DNA of 64,000 nt, from the NCBI RefSeq assembly GCF_900106695.1, contig NZ_FNMZ01000005.1, positions 236,323-300,322 of the forward strand, in the 5' to 3' direction. The position numbers and the translations under genes were made by a program. Below, piece by piece: positions 1 through 8,749 of the stretch; position 1 is the stretch's first letter, and each line of letters begins with the position of its first letter. The notes beneath the pieces were generated by a model, which had not been told where the DNA came from, made no database searches, and worked only from the letters and a program-made list of their open reading frames with translations. The DNA is from Albimonas donghaensis (lineage in GTDB: Bacteria; Pseudomonadota; Alphaproteobacteria; Rhodobacterales; Rhodobacteraceae).

Positions 1-554
1 GGCGCGTCCTCCACCGGCCGCAGGTCGAGCGCGCCGTCGCGGATCAGCAGGTGGGATTGCAGAACCGAGGCGCCGGCCTCCGACGCCGCGTCCAGGAAGG
101 CCCGGCGGCCGTCGAGATCTGTGAGGTCGTGACGCCGCCCCTCCAGCTCGGCGGCGGAGGCCAGCGCGATGCGCGCCGATCCGTCGGGGGCGACGATCAG
201 CAGACCGTCCATGCGCCCGAACTCGCGGCTCGCCACATCGCCGTCGCGCAGGAAAACGCCGACGGGCTTGGGGCGATCGCCCTCGCGCATTCCGGTTCCG
301 GTATAGGCGCCGGTGACGGTCAGCCCGCCGACGGGGGCGTCGTCGAGCCGGGCGGCGTCCTCGGGCAGCAGCAGCAGCTCCGCCGCGCCGGGGCCGGGAC
401 AGGCCGCGCCCAGCAGGCCCGCGCCCTCGGGCAGCGCCGCGGCGCCGAGGCCCCCGGCGCCGCTCAGCGCGCCCAGAAATCCTATCGCCAGAATCGGCGA
501 AAGCGCGGCTCGCGCCGCGCCTCCGCGTGGGTCCGGTCGGGGTCCGCCCGCCAT
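1..554 (-). CDS. Phosphodiester glycosidase-like (DUF2233/NAGPA-like) protein, C-terminus cut by window edge
   Basis: The reading frame runs leftward from an ATG at 552-554 without a stop to position 1, giving 184 residues of an incomplete protein. It starts three bases after the stop of the upstream permease gene, so it is probably the last gene, or one of the last, of the polyamine-type ABC operon. Residues about 15-45 are hydrophobic and rich in Ala and Gly, which fits a signal peptide. The later part, with PVGVFLRDGDV, a short beta-rich stretch, and LQSHLLIRDGALDLRP near the break, resembles the order of motifs in phosphodiester glycosidase (NAGPA/DUF2233) domains, where a 'QSGPMLV.DG' segment is typical. 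That match is from memory and is tentative. The catalytic part would lie outside the window. Confidence 0.6.
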   Translation of the reverse strand, partial: MAGGPRPDPRGGAARAALSPILAIGFLGALSGAGGLGAAALPEGAGLLGAACPGPGAAELLLLPEDAARLDDAPVGGLTVTGAYTGTGMREGDRPKPVGVFLRDGDVASREFGRMDGLLIVAPDGSARIALASAAELEGRRHDLTDLDGRRAFLDAASEAGASVLQSHLLIRDGALDLRPVEDA

Positions 555-557
555 GGC

Positions 558-1409
558 TCAGCCCGGCGACATGCCGCGCAGCCGCTCGGACCGCCGCCTC
601 AGGATCTCCAGCGTCGCCAGCAGGATGATCGACAGCGTGACCAGAAGCGTCGCGACCGCGAGGATGGTGGGGCTGATCTGCTCGCGCAGGCCGGTGAACA
701 TCTGCCAGGGCAGCGTCTTCTGTCCGGCCGAGCCGAGGAACAGCACCACAACCACCTCGTCGAAGGAAGTGATGAAGGCGAACAGCCCCCCCGAGATCAC
801 GCCCGGCAGGATCAGCGGCATCTGCACCTTGAAGAAGGTGCGCACCGGCCCCGCCCCCATGTTCGCCGCGGCCCGGGTCAGCGAGCGGTCGAAGCCGACC
901 AGCGTGGCGGTGACGGTGATGATGACGAAGGGCGTGCCCAGCGCGGCATGGGCGAGCACCACGCCGAACCACGTCCCCTGCAGCCCGACGCGGGAATAGA
1001 AGAAATACATCCCCGCCGCCGAGATGATCAGCGGCACGATCATCGGCGAGATCAGGATCGCCATGATCGCGCCCCGGAACGGCGCCTTGCCGGAGCTGAG
1101 GCCGATGGCCGCCAGCGTGCCCAGCGAGACCGACACCAGCGTCGCCGCCGGCGCGATCGAGAGCGAGTTCCACATGGCGCTCTGCCAGTCGGAATTGGTG
1201 AAGAAGTCCCGGTAGTGCTCGGTCGAATAGGCCGAGGCCTCGAAGGCCAGCATCCCCGGCGTGAAGGTGAAGTAGGGCAGCGCGTTGAAGCTGAGCGGGA
1301 TGATCACCATGATCGGGAAGATCAGGAAGAACAGGATCAGCCCGCAGATCACGCGAAAGCTGTAGTACCAGACCCGCTGAACGGGCGAAGCGTAGGGTTG
1401 CAGCGCCAT
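558..1409 (-). CDS. ABC transporter permease, PotC/PotI-type (polyamine family)
   Basis: This 283-residue inner-membrane permease has about six hydrophobic segments, the first at residues about 14-38. It carries the EAA-type cytoplasmic loop (TRAAANMGAGPVRTFFKVQM, then PLILPG) that contacts the ATPase. Length and motif spacing match the shorter permease of spermidine/putrescine importers. It lies 13 bases downstream of the larger permease gene and directly upstream of the truncated glycosidase-like gene, so it belongs to one leftward transcription unit with ATPase, binding protein and partner permease. The transported compound cannot be read from the sequence. A polyamine or related amine is the family default. 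Confidence 0.93.
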   Translation of the reverse strand: MALQPYASPVQRVWYYSFRVICGLILFFLIFPIMVIIPLSFNALPYFTFTPGMLAFEASAYSTEHYRDFFTNSDWQSAMWNSLSIAPAATLVSVSLGTLAAIGLSSGKAPFRGAIMAILISPMIVPLIISAAGMYFFYSRVGLQGTWFGVVLAHAALGTPFVIITVTATLVGFDRSLTRAAANMGAGPVRTFFKVQMPLILPGVISGGLFAFITSFDEVVVVLFLGSAGQKTLPWQMFTGLREQISPTILAVATLLVTLSIILLATLEILRRRSERLRGMSPG

Positions 1410-1422
1410 GGTCTTCGCCTCC

Positions 1423-2724
1423 TCAGCCCAGTTTCACGTTATCGATGCCGACGATCTTGTCGTAGAGCCAGTACAGCCCCATCACCAGGATCAGCAGCAG
1501 AGACCCCAGCGCCGCCGCCAGACCCCAGTTGAGCGAGGTCGAGATGTGGAAGGCGATGCGGTTGGAGATGAAGGTGCCCGAGGTGCCCCCGACCAGTTCC
1601 GGCGTGATATAGTAGCCGATGGCCAGGATGAACACGAGGATCGCGCCGGCGCCGATGCCCGGGATCGACTGCGGGAAATACACCCGCCAGAAGGCGACCC
1701 AGTCGTTCGCGCCCATGGACTTGGCGGCGCGCAGATAGCTCGGCGGGATGGTCTTCATCACCGAATAGAGCGGCAGGATCATGAAGGGCAGCAGGATGTG
1801 GGTCATGGCGATGACCGTGCCGATCTGGTTGTTGATCAGCACCAGCCGCGCCCCGTCGTTGACCAGCCCGATCCAGACCAGGATGTCGTTGATCACCCCC
1901 TGCTCCTGCAGCAGCACCTTCCAGGCCGAGGTGCGCACCAGCAGCGAGGTCCAGAACGGCAGCAGCACCAGGATCATCAGGATGTTGGCGGACTTCATCG
2001 GCAGGTTGGCCAGCAGCCAGGCCACCGGATAGCCCAGCAGCAGGCACGAACAGGTGATGGTCAGCGACAGGATGATCGTGCGCCAGAACAGCTTGATATA
2101 GATCTGCTGGGTCTCGTCGACGCTCTCCACGCCCTCGGGCGTCAGCTTCATGTCGGCGGCCTGCAGGAAATAGCCCGGCGTGTAGCGCGCCGAGAAGGTC
2201 TTGAGGATCGCCCAGGGCTCGACCGTGGCCCAGTCCTCGTCGATCTTCTCGAACTGCGGCGCCAGCGGCTGGGTGTCGTCGATGCGGCCGAGGCGGCGGG
2301 CGTTGGTCTTGCGGAACAGGGAGGACATCCCCGATTCCTCGTAGTTCAGACGCGACCCGAGCCGGGTGTGGATCTTGGCCTCGGTGGCGTCCAGCATGTC
2401 GGCGTAGAAGGCTTCGAAGACCGGCTCGCCGGGCACGCCGGAGGCCGGATCCCAGTCCTGAAGCTCGACCACCGTGCGCGGCAGCGTGTCGGCGACGATG
2501 TCGTTCTCGACCGAGCGGAACAGCATGTCGGCGATCGGCGCGATGAAGCTGACCATGACGAAGGCCAGCAGCGGCAGGATCAGCAGGAAGGCCCGGATGC
2601 GCGCGCGCCGTTCGGCGCGGGCGATGGAATTCTTGAGAGGCGTGCCGTCGGCCGACAGCAGCAGGCCCGAGGCGCTGCGGTTCTCTTCCGGCGCGATCCC
2701 GTCGCCCGCCGTCGCGTCAGCCAT
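1423..2724 (-). CDS. ABC transporter permease, PotB/PotH-type with a large periplasmic insert
   Basis: This permease has 433 residues against the usual 280-320 for the family. A cytoplasmic N-terminus of about 45 residues leads to a first membrane helix (about 46-68). Roughly 130 mostly hydrophilic residues follow before the next helix (about 205-230), then the normal five-helix core with an EAA loop (YLRAAKSMGANDWVAFWRVY, then FPQSIPG). The extra segment falls in the first periplasmic loop, where it could touch the binding protein. The start ATG at 2722-2724 is followed by a typical hydrophilic leader. A 118-bp gap with a strong hairpin separates the gene from the upstream binding-protein gene. 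The partner permease follows after 13 bases. Confidence 0.92.
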   Translation of the reverse strand: MADATAGDGIAPEENRSASGLLLSADGTPLKNSIARAERRARIRAFLLILPLLAFVMVSFIAPIADMLFRSVENDIVADTLPRTVVELQDWDPASGVPGEPVFEAFYADMLDATEAKIHTRLGSRLNYEESGMSSLFRKTNARRLGRIDDTQPLAPQFEKIDEDWATVEPWAILKTFSARYTPGYFLQAADMKLTPEGVESVDETQQIYIKLFWRTIILSLTITCSCLLLGYPVAWLLANLPMKSANILMILVLLPFWTSLLVRTSAWKVLLQEQGVINDILVWIGLVNDGARLVLINNQIGTVIAMTHILLPFMILPLYSVMKTIPPSYLRAAKSMGANDWVAFWRVYFPQSIPGIGAGAILVFILAIGYYITPELVGGTSGTFISNRIAFHISTSLNWGLAAALGSLLLILVMGLYWLYDKIVGIDNVKLG

Positions 2725-2769
2725 GTCGCAAGCCCCCCGCCCGAAATCGGCGTCTGTCTTTCTCGTGGT

Positions 2770-2798
2770 CGAGCGGGCCGCCGTCCGCGGCCCGCTCG
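2770..2798 (-). promoter_or_regulatory. Intercistronic hairpin between binding-protein and permease genes
   Basis: Twelve base pairs of perfect complementarity (arms 2770-2781 and 2787-2798) enclose a five-base loop. There is no T-run on the leftward strand after the hairpin, so it is not a classical terminator. Such hairpins after the binding-protein gene commonly protect the upstream mRNA and lower permease expression relative to the binding protein. That role here is inference. Confidence 0.6.
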
Positions 2799-2842
2799 CG
2801 CGGCATGTCAGGCGGGCCGCGCCGAAGCGCGGTCCGACCGGA

Positions 2843-3979
2843 TCAGTTCAGCAGCCAGGACTGGAACTTGGCGTCCATGTCGTCCCGGTAATCCGCCCAC
2901 CACTCGTAGTTGTAGAGGAAGGTGTTCTTGGAGTTCTCGGGATCGGTCGGCATGTGCGGGGCCATCTCGATGCCCAGTTCGGCATGCTTGCCGACGAGCG
3001 GGGCCGACGACTTGCGGGCCGGACCGTAGGAGATGTAGGCCGCCTGATCCGCCAGACGCTGGGTGTCGGTGGCGAAGTTCAGGTAGTGCATGACGCGCGC
3101 CTTGCGGTCGTCAGGCAGGCCGGCGGGAATGATCCAGCCGTCGAGGTCGAAGACCTGCGCGTCCCAGAGCATGGCGACGGGCTGCTTCTGCTCCTCGATC
3201 AGGGCGAAGAGACGGCCGTTATAGGTCGAGCCCATCACCACTTCGCCGTCGGCGAGCAGCTGCGGGGTCTCGGCGCCGGCCGACCACCACACCACCGAGT
3301 CCTTGATGGTGGCGAGCTTGGCGAGCGCCTGGGCCTGGCCCTCGTCGGTCTCCAGCACGTCGTAGACGTCTTCCTTGGCGACGCCGTCGCACAGGAGCGC
3401 CCACTCCATGTTGTTGATCGGACGCTTCTCCAGGCTGCGCTTGCCGGGGAAGGCTTCCAGATCGAACACGTCGCAGATGTCGTCGGGGGTCTTGCCGCCC
3501 CACTCGGCCACGTCGGTGCGGTAGCCGAAGGTGGTGGAGTAGACGATCTGCGGAATGAAGCACTCGGAGACCAGCAGGTCGCCGAAATCCTCGGAGGCCG
3601 TGGTCCCGTCGGGCGCGGCGGCCAGATCGGCGTCGGCGTCGATCTCCATCGCCAGGCCCTCGTCGCACAGGCGCATGGCGTCGGAAGCGACCACGTCCAC
3701 GAGATCCCAGGTCACGTTGCCGGCCTCGTCCATGGCGCGCAGCTTGGCCACGGCCTCGGCGGAGGACTCGTCATTGACGATCTCGATGCCGGTGAGCTCC
3801 TGGTAGGGCTCGTGATAGGCCTTGGCCTGGCTGTTCGAATAGGCGCCGCCCCAGGACACGATGGTCATCGAGTCCGCGCAGCCCTCGCAGGCGGGAAGCT
3901 CCTGAGCGGAGATCGCGCCGGCCGCGGCGGCTGCGGTCATCGCCAGAGCCGTCCCGCCGAGCAGGTTGGTGAGTCTCAT
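2843..3979 (-). CDS. ABC transporter periplasmic substrate-binding protein, PotD-like
   Basis: The 378-residue protein begins with a clear Sec signal peptide (residues 1-26, MRLTNLLGGTALAMTAAAAA then GAISAQ). It continues as a PotD/extracellular solute-binding protein family 1 fold (TIVSWGGAYSNSQAKAY near the N-terminus, WDLVDVVASDAMRLCDEG at about 100). It would capture the substrate in the periplasm and deliver it to the two permeases. Two cysteines shortly after the signal sequence (PACEGCADS) could form a disulfide. It is the second gene of the leftward operon, 86 bases after the ATPase stop. Putrescine or spermidine is the default ligand of the family, but many alphaproteobacterial members bind other amines, so the ligand is open. 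Confidence 0.92.
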   Translation of the reverse strand: MRLTNLLGGTALAMTAAAAAGAISAQELPACEGCADSMTIVSWGGAYSNSQAKAYHEPYQELTGIEIVNDESSAEAVAKLRAMDEAGNVTWDLVDVVASDAMRLCDEGLAMEIDADADLAAAPDGTTASEDFGDLLVSECFIPQIVYSTTFGYRTDVAEWGGKTPDDICDVFDLEAFPGKRSLEKRPINNMEWALLCDGVAKEDVYDVLETDEGQAQALAKLATIKDSVVWWSAGAETPQLLADGEVVMGSTYNGRLFALIEEQKQPVAMLWDAQVFDLDGWIIPAGLPDDRKARVMHYLNFATDTQRLADQAAYISYGPARKSSAPLVGKHAELGIEMAPHMPTDPENSKNTFLYNYEWWADYRDDMDAKFQSWLLN

Positions 3980-4065
3980 GGGTCTCTCCCGTTGGTGTCG
4001 TGTCGGCCCGAAGGCTTGCGTTCACGATACGCGCGCTCGGGCGGAGGCGCGCGTCCGCGGCCGCG

Positions 4066-5160
4066 TCACGCTGCGTCGAGCGCGCGGCAATCCTCGGCGC
4101 GCCAGGTCAATCCGGCGGTTTCGCCGACCCGGAGCTCCGAAACTTCGGCCCCGTTGGGCACCTTGACCACGAAGTCGCGGTTGCCCAGCACCTCCATCCG
4201 CACGCGGATGTGGTCGCCGAGGTAGATCAATTCCTTGACCAGGCCGGTCACGCCCTCTTCGTCGGGCTCGACATTGGCGTCGAACTCGACCCGCTCGGGG
4301 CGCAGCGACAGGCGGGTCTGGGACCCCGGCCCGCCGCAGTTGACCGCCAGCGCCCGGCTCAGGGTGCCGTCGTTGAAACGGACCCGCGCGAACCTGCCGT
4401 CCACGCTGTCGACGGTGGCGTCGAGCGTGTTGTTCTCGCCGATGAACTGGGCGACGAAGCTGTTGTCGGGCTTTTCGTAAAGCGTCGGCGGCGGGGCCAG
4501 CTGCTGGATCTTGCCGTCGTTGAACACGGCGATCCGGTCCGACATGGTGAGCGCTTCGGACTGGTCATGGGTCACGTAGACCACGGTGACGCCGAGCTCT
4601 TCATGGATGTGCTTGATCTCGAACTGCATCTGCTCGCGCAGCTGCTTGTCGAGCGCGCCCAGCGGCTCGTCCATCAGGACCAGCTCGGGGTCGAAGACCA
4701 GGGCCCGGGCCACGGCGACGCGCTGCTGCTGTCCGCCCGAAAGCTGGGCCGGCCGGCGACCGCCGAAAGCGCCCATCTGCACCATGTCCAGCGCGCGCTT
4801 GACCTTGGCCTCGATGTCGGCCTTGCCCATCTTGCGCACTTCCAGCGGGAAGGCGAGATTCTCGGCGACGGTCATGTGCGGGAACAGGGCGTAGTTCTGG
4901 AAGACCATGCCGATGCCGCGCTTGTGCGGCGGCACCGAGTTGATCGGCTTGCCATCCAGCCGGATGTCGCCATGGGTGGCGGTCTCGAATCCGGCGAGCA
5001 TCATCAGACAGGTCGTCTTGCCCGAGCCCGACGGCCCCAGCATGGTGAGGAACTCGCCCTTACCGATGTTCAGGTTCAGATCCTTAACGACGAGCGTTTC
5101 GCCGTCATAGCTTTTCTGAACGCGTTCGAATTCGACGAAAGCGTCGCTGGATTCGGTCAT
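4066..5160 (-). CDS. ABC transporter ATP-binding protein, PotA-like
   Basis: This 364-residue cytoplasmic ATPase powers the importer encoded by the next three genes. Walker A is GPSGSGKTT (residues 42-50), the signature LSGGQQQR is at 140-147, Walker B LVLMDEP is at 160-166, and the H-loop lies in VTHDQSEAL near 197. The last 90 or so residues form a TOBE-type regulatory domain, as in PotA and FbpC. It is the first gene of the leftward operon. Its start faces a divergent LysR gene across 261 bases, so that regulator is the obvious candidate to control it. Confidence 0.95.
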   Translation of the reverse strand: MTESSDAFVEFERVQKSYDGETLVVKDLNLNIGKGEFLTMLGPSGSGKTTCLMMLAGFETATHGDIRLDGKPINSVPPHKRGIGMVFQNYALFPHMTVAENLAFPLEVRKMGKADIEAKVKRALDMVQMGAFGGRRPAQLSGGQQQRVAVARALVFDPELVLMDEPLGALDKQLREQMQFEIKHIHEELGVTVVYVTHDQSEALTMSDRIAVFNDGKIQQLAPPPTLYEKPDNSFVAQFIGENNTLDATVDSVDGRFARVRFNDGTLSRALAVNCGGPGSQTRLSLRPERVEFDANVEPDEEGVTGLVKELIYLGDHIRVRMEVLGNRDFVVKVPNGAEVSELRVGETAGLTWRAEDCRALDAA

Positions 5161-5266
5161 TCGGCTTCCCTGTTGTGGCGCAAGTCCTCTGCCGGGACCC
5201 TGTCGCTCTTGCGCAAGCTAAACATACGCCCGCCGCGGCGCACAACCCCGCGCTGCGGTTTTCGTC

Positions 5267-5292
5267 GCATATCGCAGGGGCATATCGCGGGG
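5267..5292. promoter_or_regulatory. Direct repeat in the divergent ABC operon/LysR promoter region
   Basis: Two adjacent 13-bp copies, GCATATCGCAGGG (5267-5279) and GCATATCGCGGGG (5280-5292), differ at one base. They lie between the divergently transcribed ATPase and LysR genes in a locally AT-richer stretch. A tandem protein-binding site is plausible but no inverted LysR box was recognised with certainty. Confidence 0.4.
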
Positions 5293-5421
5293 CGATCCGG
5301 AAAACCTGCACATAACATGAACTTCCCGCAGGGCGGCATGGTCGCAGGCAGGCGGGAATTGTTGACGCTGACCGGAAATGGACCGAATCTCGGGGCTGTT
5401 GACCGCGAGGATTGCGCACCG

Positions 5422-6315
5422 ATGGATCGTCTCAGCGAGATGGAGGCCTTCGTGCGCGTCGTGGACCTGGGCGGGTTCACCGACGCCGCACGCAAGATGG
5501 GCCTGTCGAAATCAGCCGTGTCCAAGCACGTCGCCTCGCTGGAGGATCGGCTTGGCGCGCGCCTTCTGAACCGGACCACGCGGCGGGTCTCGCCGACCGA
5601 GATCGGGCTGGCCTTCTACGACCGCGCGATCCGGGTGCTGGCGGAGGCCGAGGAGGCCGACGCCATGGTCTCCTCCATGCAGGACGCGCCGCGCGGCGAG
5701 CTGCGGATCTCGGCGCCGGTGTCCTTCGGCCTGCGCCGGCTGGCCCCGGCGGTGTCGGAGTTCCTGCGGCTTTATCCCGACATCTCCGTGCACATGGTGC
5801 TGGACGACCGCTTCGTGGAGCTGGTGGCGGAGGGCTACGACCTCGCCATCCGCATCGGGGAGCTGCCGGATTCCACGCTGCGGGCGCGCAAGCTGTCGGA
5901 TGCGCAGGTGCGGCTGGTGGCCTCGCCGGCCTATCTGGAGGCGCATGGCGAGCCGACCACGCTGCAGGAGCTGTCGGACCACCAGCTGCTGCATTACTCG
6001 AACCAGAGCTCCGGCAACTACTGGCGCCTTCAGGGGCCGGGGGGGCAGGAGCGGCAGGTGCGGGCCGTGGGCCGGCTGACGGTGAACAACGGGGACGCGC
6101 TGCGCACGGCGGCGCTGGACGGGCTGGGGGTGGCGTTCCTGCCCGATTTCATCATCGGCGACGGGATGGAGACCGGCGTGCTGAAGGAGGTGCTGCCCGA
6201 CACCCGCCGGGCCCCGCTGGGCGTGTTCGCGGTCTATCCCGAGGGCCGGTTCCCGCAGCCCAAGCTGCGCGCCTTCATCGATTTCCTGGTCGAGTCGCTC
6301 AAGGCCCCAGCCTGA
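5422..6315 (+). CDS. LysR-family transcriptional regulator
   Basis: The 297-residue protein has the LysR winged helix-turn-helix at residues 1-60 (MEAFVRVVDLGGFTDAARKM, then SKSAVSKHVASLEDRLGARL) and a periplasmic-binding-like effector domain from about 90. It resembles the large CrgA/PecT-type subgroup. The ATG at 5422 was chosen because the helix-turn-helix begins right after it, although the frame stays open far upstream. It is divergent from the polyamine-type ABC operon and could regulate it and itself. That link rests only on gene arrangement. Its stop codon lies in the first unit of an 11-bp tandem array. Confidence 0.93.
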   Translation: MDRLSEMEAFVRVVDLGGFTDAARKMGLSKSAVSKHVASLEDRLGARLLNRTTRRVSPTEIGLAFYDRAIRVLAEAEEADAMVSSMQDAPRGELRISAPVSFGLRRLAPAVSEFLRLYPDISVHMVLDDRFVELVAEGYDLAIRIGELPDSTLRARKLSDAQVRLVASPAYLEAHGEPTTLQELSDHQLLHYSNQSSGNYWRLQGPGGQERQVRAVGRLTVNNGDALRTAALDGLGVAFLPDFIIGDGMETGVLKEVLPDTRRAPLGVFAVYPEGRFPQPKLRAFIDFLVESLKAPA

Positions 6316-6343
6316 TCACGACCTGATCGCGGCCTGATCGCGG
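6311..6343 (+). repeat. 11-bp tandem array (3 copies) spanning the LysR stop codon
   Basis: Three consecutive units read CCTGATCACGA, CCTGATCGCGG and CCTGATCGCGG. The TGA stop of the LysR gene (6313-6315) lies in the first unit, so each later copy also carries a TGA. This is one of five arrays in the window that begin at a stop codon. Confidence 0.85.
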
Positions 6344-6566
6344 CCCGCGCCCGCCTGACCGAAGCCCGCGCCCGATGTCGTCGTCGGGACGCGCCGCGAC
6401 GACCCGCCCGCCCGTCTTCGCGCCTCCGCCCGCGGCGCGGGGCGCGGCCGGCGCCAGGCGGAGACGTCTCCAGCCTCACCCCGCTCGCCCCGCGCCGCGG
6501 GCGCCCGGGCGACACCGGCGCGACGGCGGTCGCGGCGCCCCCCCTCGGGCCGGGGCGCGCGGCGGC

Positions 6567-7301
6567 TCAGATGTGCTGACCGCCGTTGATCTCGATCTCG
6601 ACGCCGGTGACATAGCTGCTCTCGGCCGAGCACAGGTAGTAGATTGTGCGCGCCACCTCCTCGGGCTTGCCGAGCCGGCGCAGGGGCAGCGCCTCGGCCA
6701 GCTTGTCGGTGCCGGGGGAGAGGATCGCGGTCTCGATCTCGCCGGGCGCGATGGCGTTCACCCGCACCCCCAGCGGCCCGAAATCATGCGCCATCTCGCG
6801 GGTCAGCGCCGACAGCGCCGCCTTGGAGGTCGCGTAGGCCGCCCCCGCGAAGGGATGCACCCGCGCCCCCGCGATGGAGGTGACGTTGACGATGGCGCCC
6901 TGCGCCGCCGCCAGTTCCACCCGCAGCCCGCGGGCCAGCACCACGGGAGCGAAGAAGTTGACGTGGAACACCTTTCCCCAGTCCCGCAGGTCGGTGGTCA
7001 GGGTCGAGAGCCGCTCCCCCTCCGGTCCCTTGGGCGAGATCCCGGCGTTGTTGACCAGCGCCTCCAGCTTGCCGCCCTTGAGGCGCGAGCGGATCTCGGC
7101 CACCGCCTCCATGGTCGAGGCCGGGTCGCCGAGGTCGATCTGGATATGATCCTCGGGCCCGGCCTCCCACGGGCAGTCCTCCGGGAACGGGTGGCGGGAG
7201 CAGGTGATCACCCGCCACCCGGCCGAGGAGAAGCGCTTGACGGTGGCGTGGCCGATCCCGCGCGAGGCGCCGGTCAGCAGCAGGGTCTTGCGATCGGGCA
7301 T
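6567..7301 (-). CDS. SDR-family NAD(P)-dependent oxidoreductase
   Basis: This 244-residue cytoplasmic enzyme has the classical short-chain dehydrogenase layout. TGASRGIG for cofactor binding is at residues 10-17, NNAG at about 87, the catalytic Ser in NVTSIAG, and the YxxxK pair in AYATSKAAL. The C-terminal SYVTGVEIEINGGQHI is typical of FabG-like members. The substrate is not evident. It is leftward and monocistronic, with 250 bases downstream to the LysR gene and 362 bases upstream without a gene. FabG or a sugar/polyol dehydrogenase are both possible. Confidence 0.92.
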   Translation of the reverse strand: MPDRKTLLLTGASRGIGHATVKRFSSAGWRVITCSRHPFPEDCPWEAGPEDHIQIDLGDPASTMEAVAEIRSRLKGGKLEALVNNAGISPKGPEGERLSTLTTDLRDWGKVFHVNFFAPVVLARGLRVELAAAQGAIVNVTSIAGARVHPFAGAAYATSKAALSALTREMAHDFGPLGVRVNAIAPGEIETAILSPGTDKLAEALPLRRLGKPEEVARTIYYLCSAESSYVTGVEIEINGGQHI

Positions 7302-7663
7302 GGTCCGCGATTCCTGGATGCGCAGCGGGGATGCGCCGCGGGTCTGTGCATGGCGCGCGCGCCGGCCGGTCCGGGGGCGGGTCGGGCCGGGCCGGGCCCG
7401 GGTCGGGCCGGGGTCGGGGCCGGAGTCGGAGTCGGGGCCCGTCCGGATCCCCGAGGTCGGGGCCTGACGGCGGCGCCGCGGCGCCGGAGCGGGCGCGCGT
7501 CGCGGTCCACGTTGCGGCGCCGCGAAGGCCGGGGCAAGGGGCGCGCCGTCGCGGGGCCCGGGCGCGCCAGCGGGATCGCAGGGACAGCCCGGACCCGCCC
7601 CCTCCGCCCCCCCTTCCCGGCGACCCTGGAACCGGGCGCGGCGGGCGGGAACGCGCCTGCGGA
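7302..7663. other. Intergenic, GC-rich low-complexity
   Basis: No gene is supported here. Positions about 7377-7441 are an irregular repeat of GTCGGG/GCCGGG words. Otherwise I see nothing recognisable beyond what should be the promoter of the leftward SDR gene near 7302-7400. Confidence 0.6.
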
Positions 7664-8320
7664 TCAGCCCCCGACCAGGCCGAGCCGCGCCAGCGCCGCG
7701 GCCAGCGGCCCATGCATCCGCCAGATCGGATCGGGCCGGGCCGCGACCGCGCAGGTCGGGGTCGGGAGCGGCTCGGCGATCACCGGGATCCAGGCGACGA
7801 GCGCCGCGGCGGGATCGACGGCCAGGTGCTCGGGGTCCGGCCTCAGCTCCATCGCCTCGGCCAGATCGCGGGCGAGGCGGCCGTAATGCATCGACGCGCC
7901 CTGGGCGCCGTCATGCCCCCCCGCCCGGCCGATCTCCGAGGCCGGCAGGGTCCGGCCCGGCGCCGCGGCATGGGCGACGAGCATCGCCAGCCGCCCGTCC
8001 TGCGGGTCGACCTGGTCGAGCGCATCGAGAAATTCCTCGACGGAGGCGATGTCGACGGGTTCGGCCAGCCGCCGCGCGGCGACGAACCCGGCCCGGCGCG
8101 CATCGATCCGCGCCCGCAGCGCCGCCAGCACGCCGGCGCGCTGAGCCCCCGTCTCGCAGGCCAGCGCCCGCGGCGCGCCGTTGCGCCCGGGGCGCGAGGC
8201 CTCGCCTACCCAACCCTCTCCGACCCGCGTCACCGACAGCCGCCAGCCGCGATGCGGGACCGGCAGCGCTGCGGCGGACCGGTCAGAACGCGGGGTGGAC
8301 GAAAAGATGAGCGGGACCAT
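7664..8320 (-). CDS. Uncharacterised 218-residue protein
   Basis: The start ATG at 8318-8320 was preferred over one eight codons upstream because GGAGG sits eight bases before it. The N-terminal third is basic and not informative. The middle (about residues 95-150: SVEEFLDALDQVDPQDGR, then LPASEIGRAGGH and SMHYGRLARDLAEAM) resembles a small helical module seen in uncharacterised bacterial proteins, where a 'tatElA.a.Gy...n..YG.La..la..l' pattern is followed by a tail ending in a leucine-rich helix. That recollection is not a firm family assignment. The gene stands alone with its own AT-rich operator-like palindrome upstream, suggesting tight control. A DNA-related or stress role is possible but unproven. 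Confidence 0.7.
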   Translation of the reverse strand: MVPLIFSSTPRSDRSAAALPVPHRGWRLSVTRVGEGWVGEASRPGRNGAPRALACETGAQRAGVLAALRARIDARRAGFVAARRLAEPVDIASVEEFLDALDQVDPQDGRLAMLVAHAAAPGRTLPASEIGRAGGHDGAQGASMHYGRLARDLAEAMELRPDPEHLAVDPAAALVAWIPVIAEPLPTPTCAVAARPDPIWRMHGPLAAALARLGLVGG

Positions 8321-8351
8321 GACGCGGACCTCCGAGCGACGCACTTACTAT

Positions 8352-8369
8352 TATGAACGAATATTCATA
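8352..8369. promoter_or_regulatory. Operator-like palindrome upstream of the 218-residue protein
   Basis: TATGAA-N6-TTCATA forms perfect 6-bp inverted arms 32 bases upstream of the leftward start codon at 8320. On the leftward strand CATAAT overlaps the distal arm and could serve as a -10 box. The site is strikingly AT-rich in DNA that is otherwise extremely GC-rich, which argues that it is kept by selection. Confidence 0.5.
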
Positions 8370-8749
8370 GGTGGTCGCGCCTGTAAACAACGTGTCGTTT
8401 CGGCACATTCGGTTCGGCGGAGCGAGCGGCGCGGACGCCACAGCGCCCGTCGGGACGCTCGTGAAAGCCCTGGGTCCGACTCATGGAGCGCCCGCAACAG
8501 GGCGGCGACGAGGCGACGCGGAGGCCATTGCGCGGCGGCGCCGGCGCGGCCTTGGCAATCGGACGGTCTTGGGAGGGGCTCGGGACGCGCCTGCCCGGGC
8601 GAGGCCCGGCGACGGCCGCGCTGGGGCTCGCCCCCCTTGGCGGCGGCGCCGAGGGGGGGCGCAAAGGCCAAGGCGCCCTGAAGCCGGGACGGGCGCGCGC
8701 AGGGCGCGCCCTCCGAAACGCCGCGAAAGCCCACGCGATCAGGGGGCGC
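8370..8749. other. Intergenic region, no gene seen
   Basis: This stretch lies between the upstream site of the leftward 218-residue gene and the 3' end of leftward pdxH. I see no coding frame with sensible composition. The first 40 bases (to about 8412) are AT-richer and probably belong to the upstream promoter. The rest is GC-rich and featureless. Confidence 0.5.

Noticed and set aside
51..1532. Long rightward open frame antisense to the ABC permease genes
   Set aside because: It is a by-product of extreme GC content. The leftward frames encode clear permeases with EAA loops.
4000..5421. Upstream extension of the LysR frame
   Set aside because: It runs antisense through the ATPase gene and the LysR helix-turn-helix starts right after the ATG at 5422.
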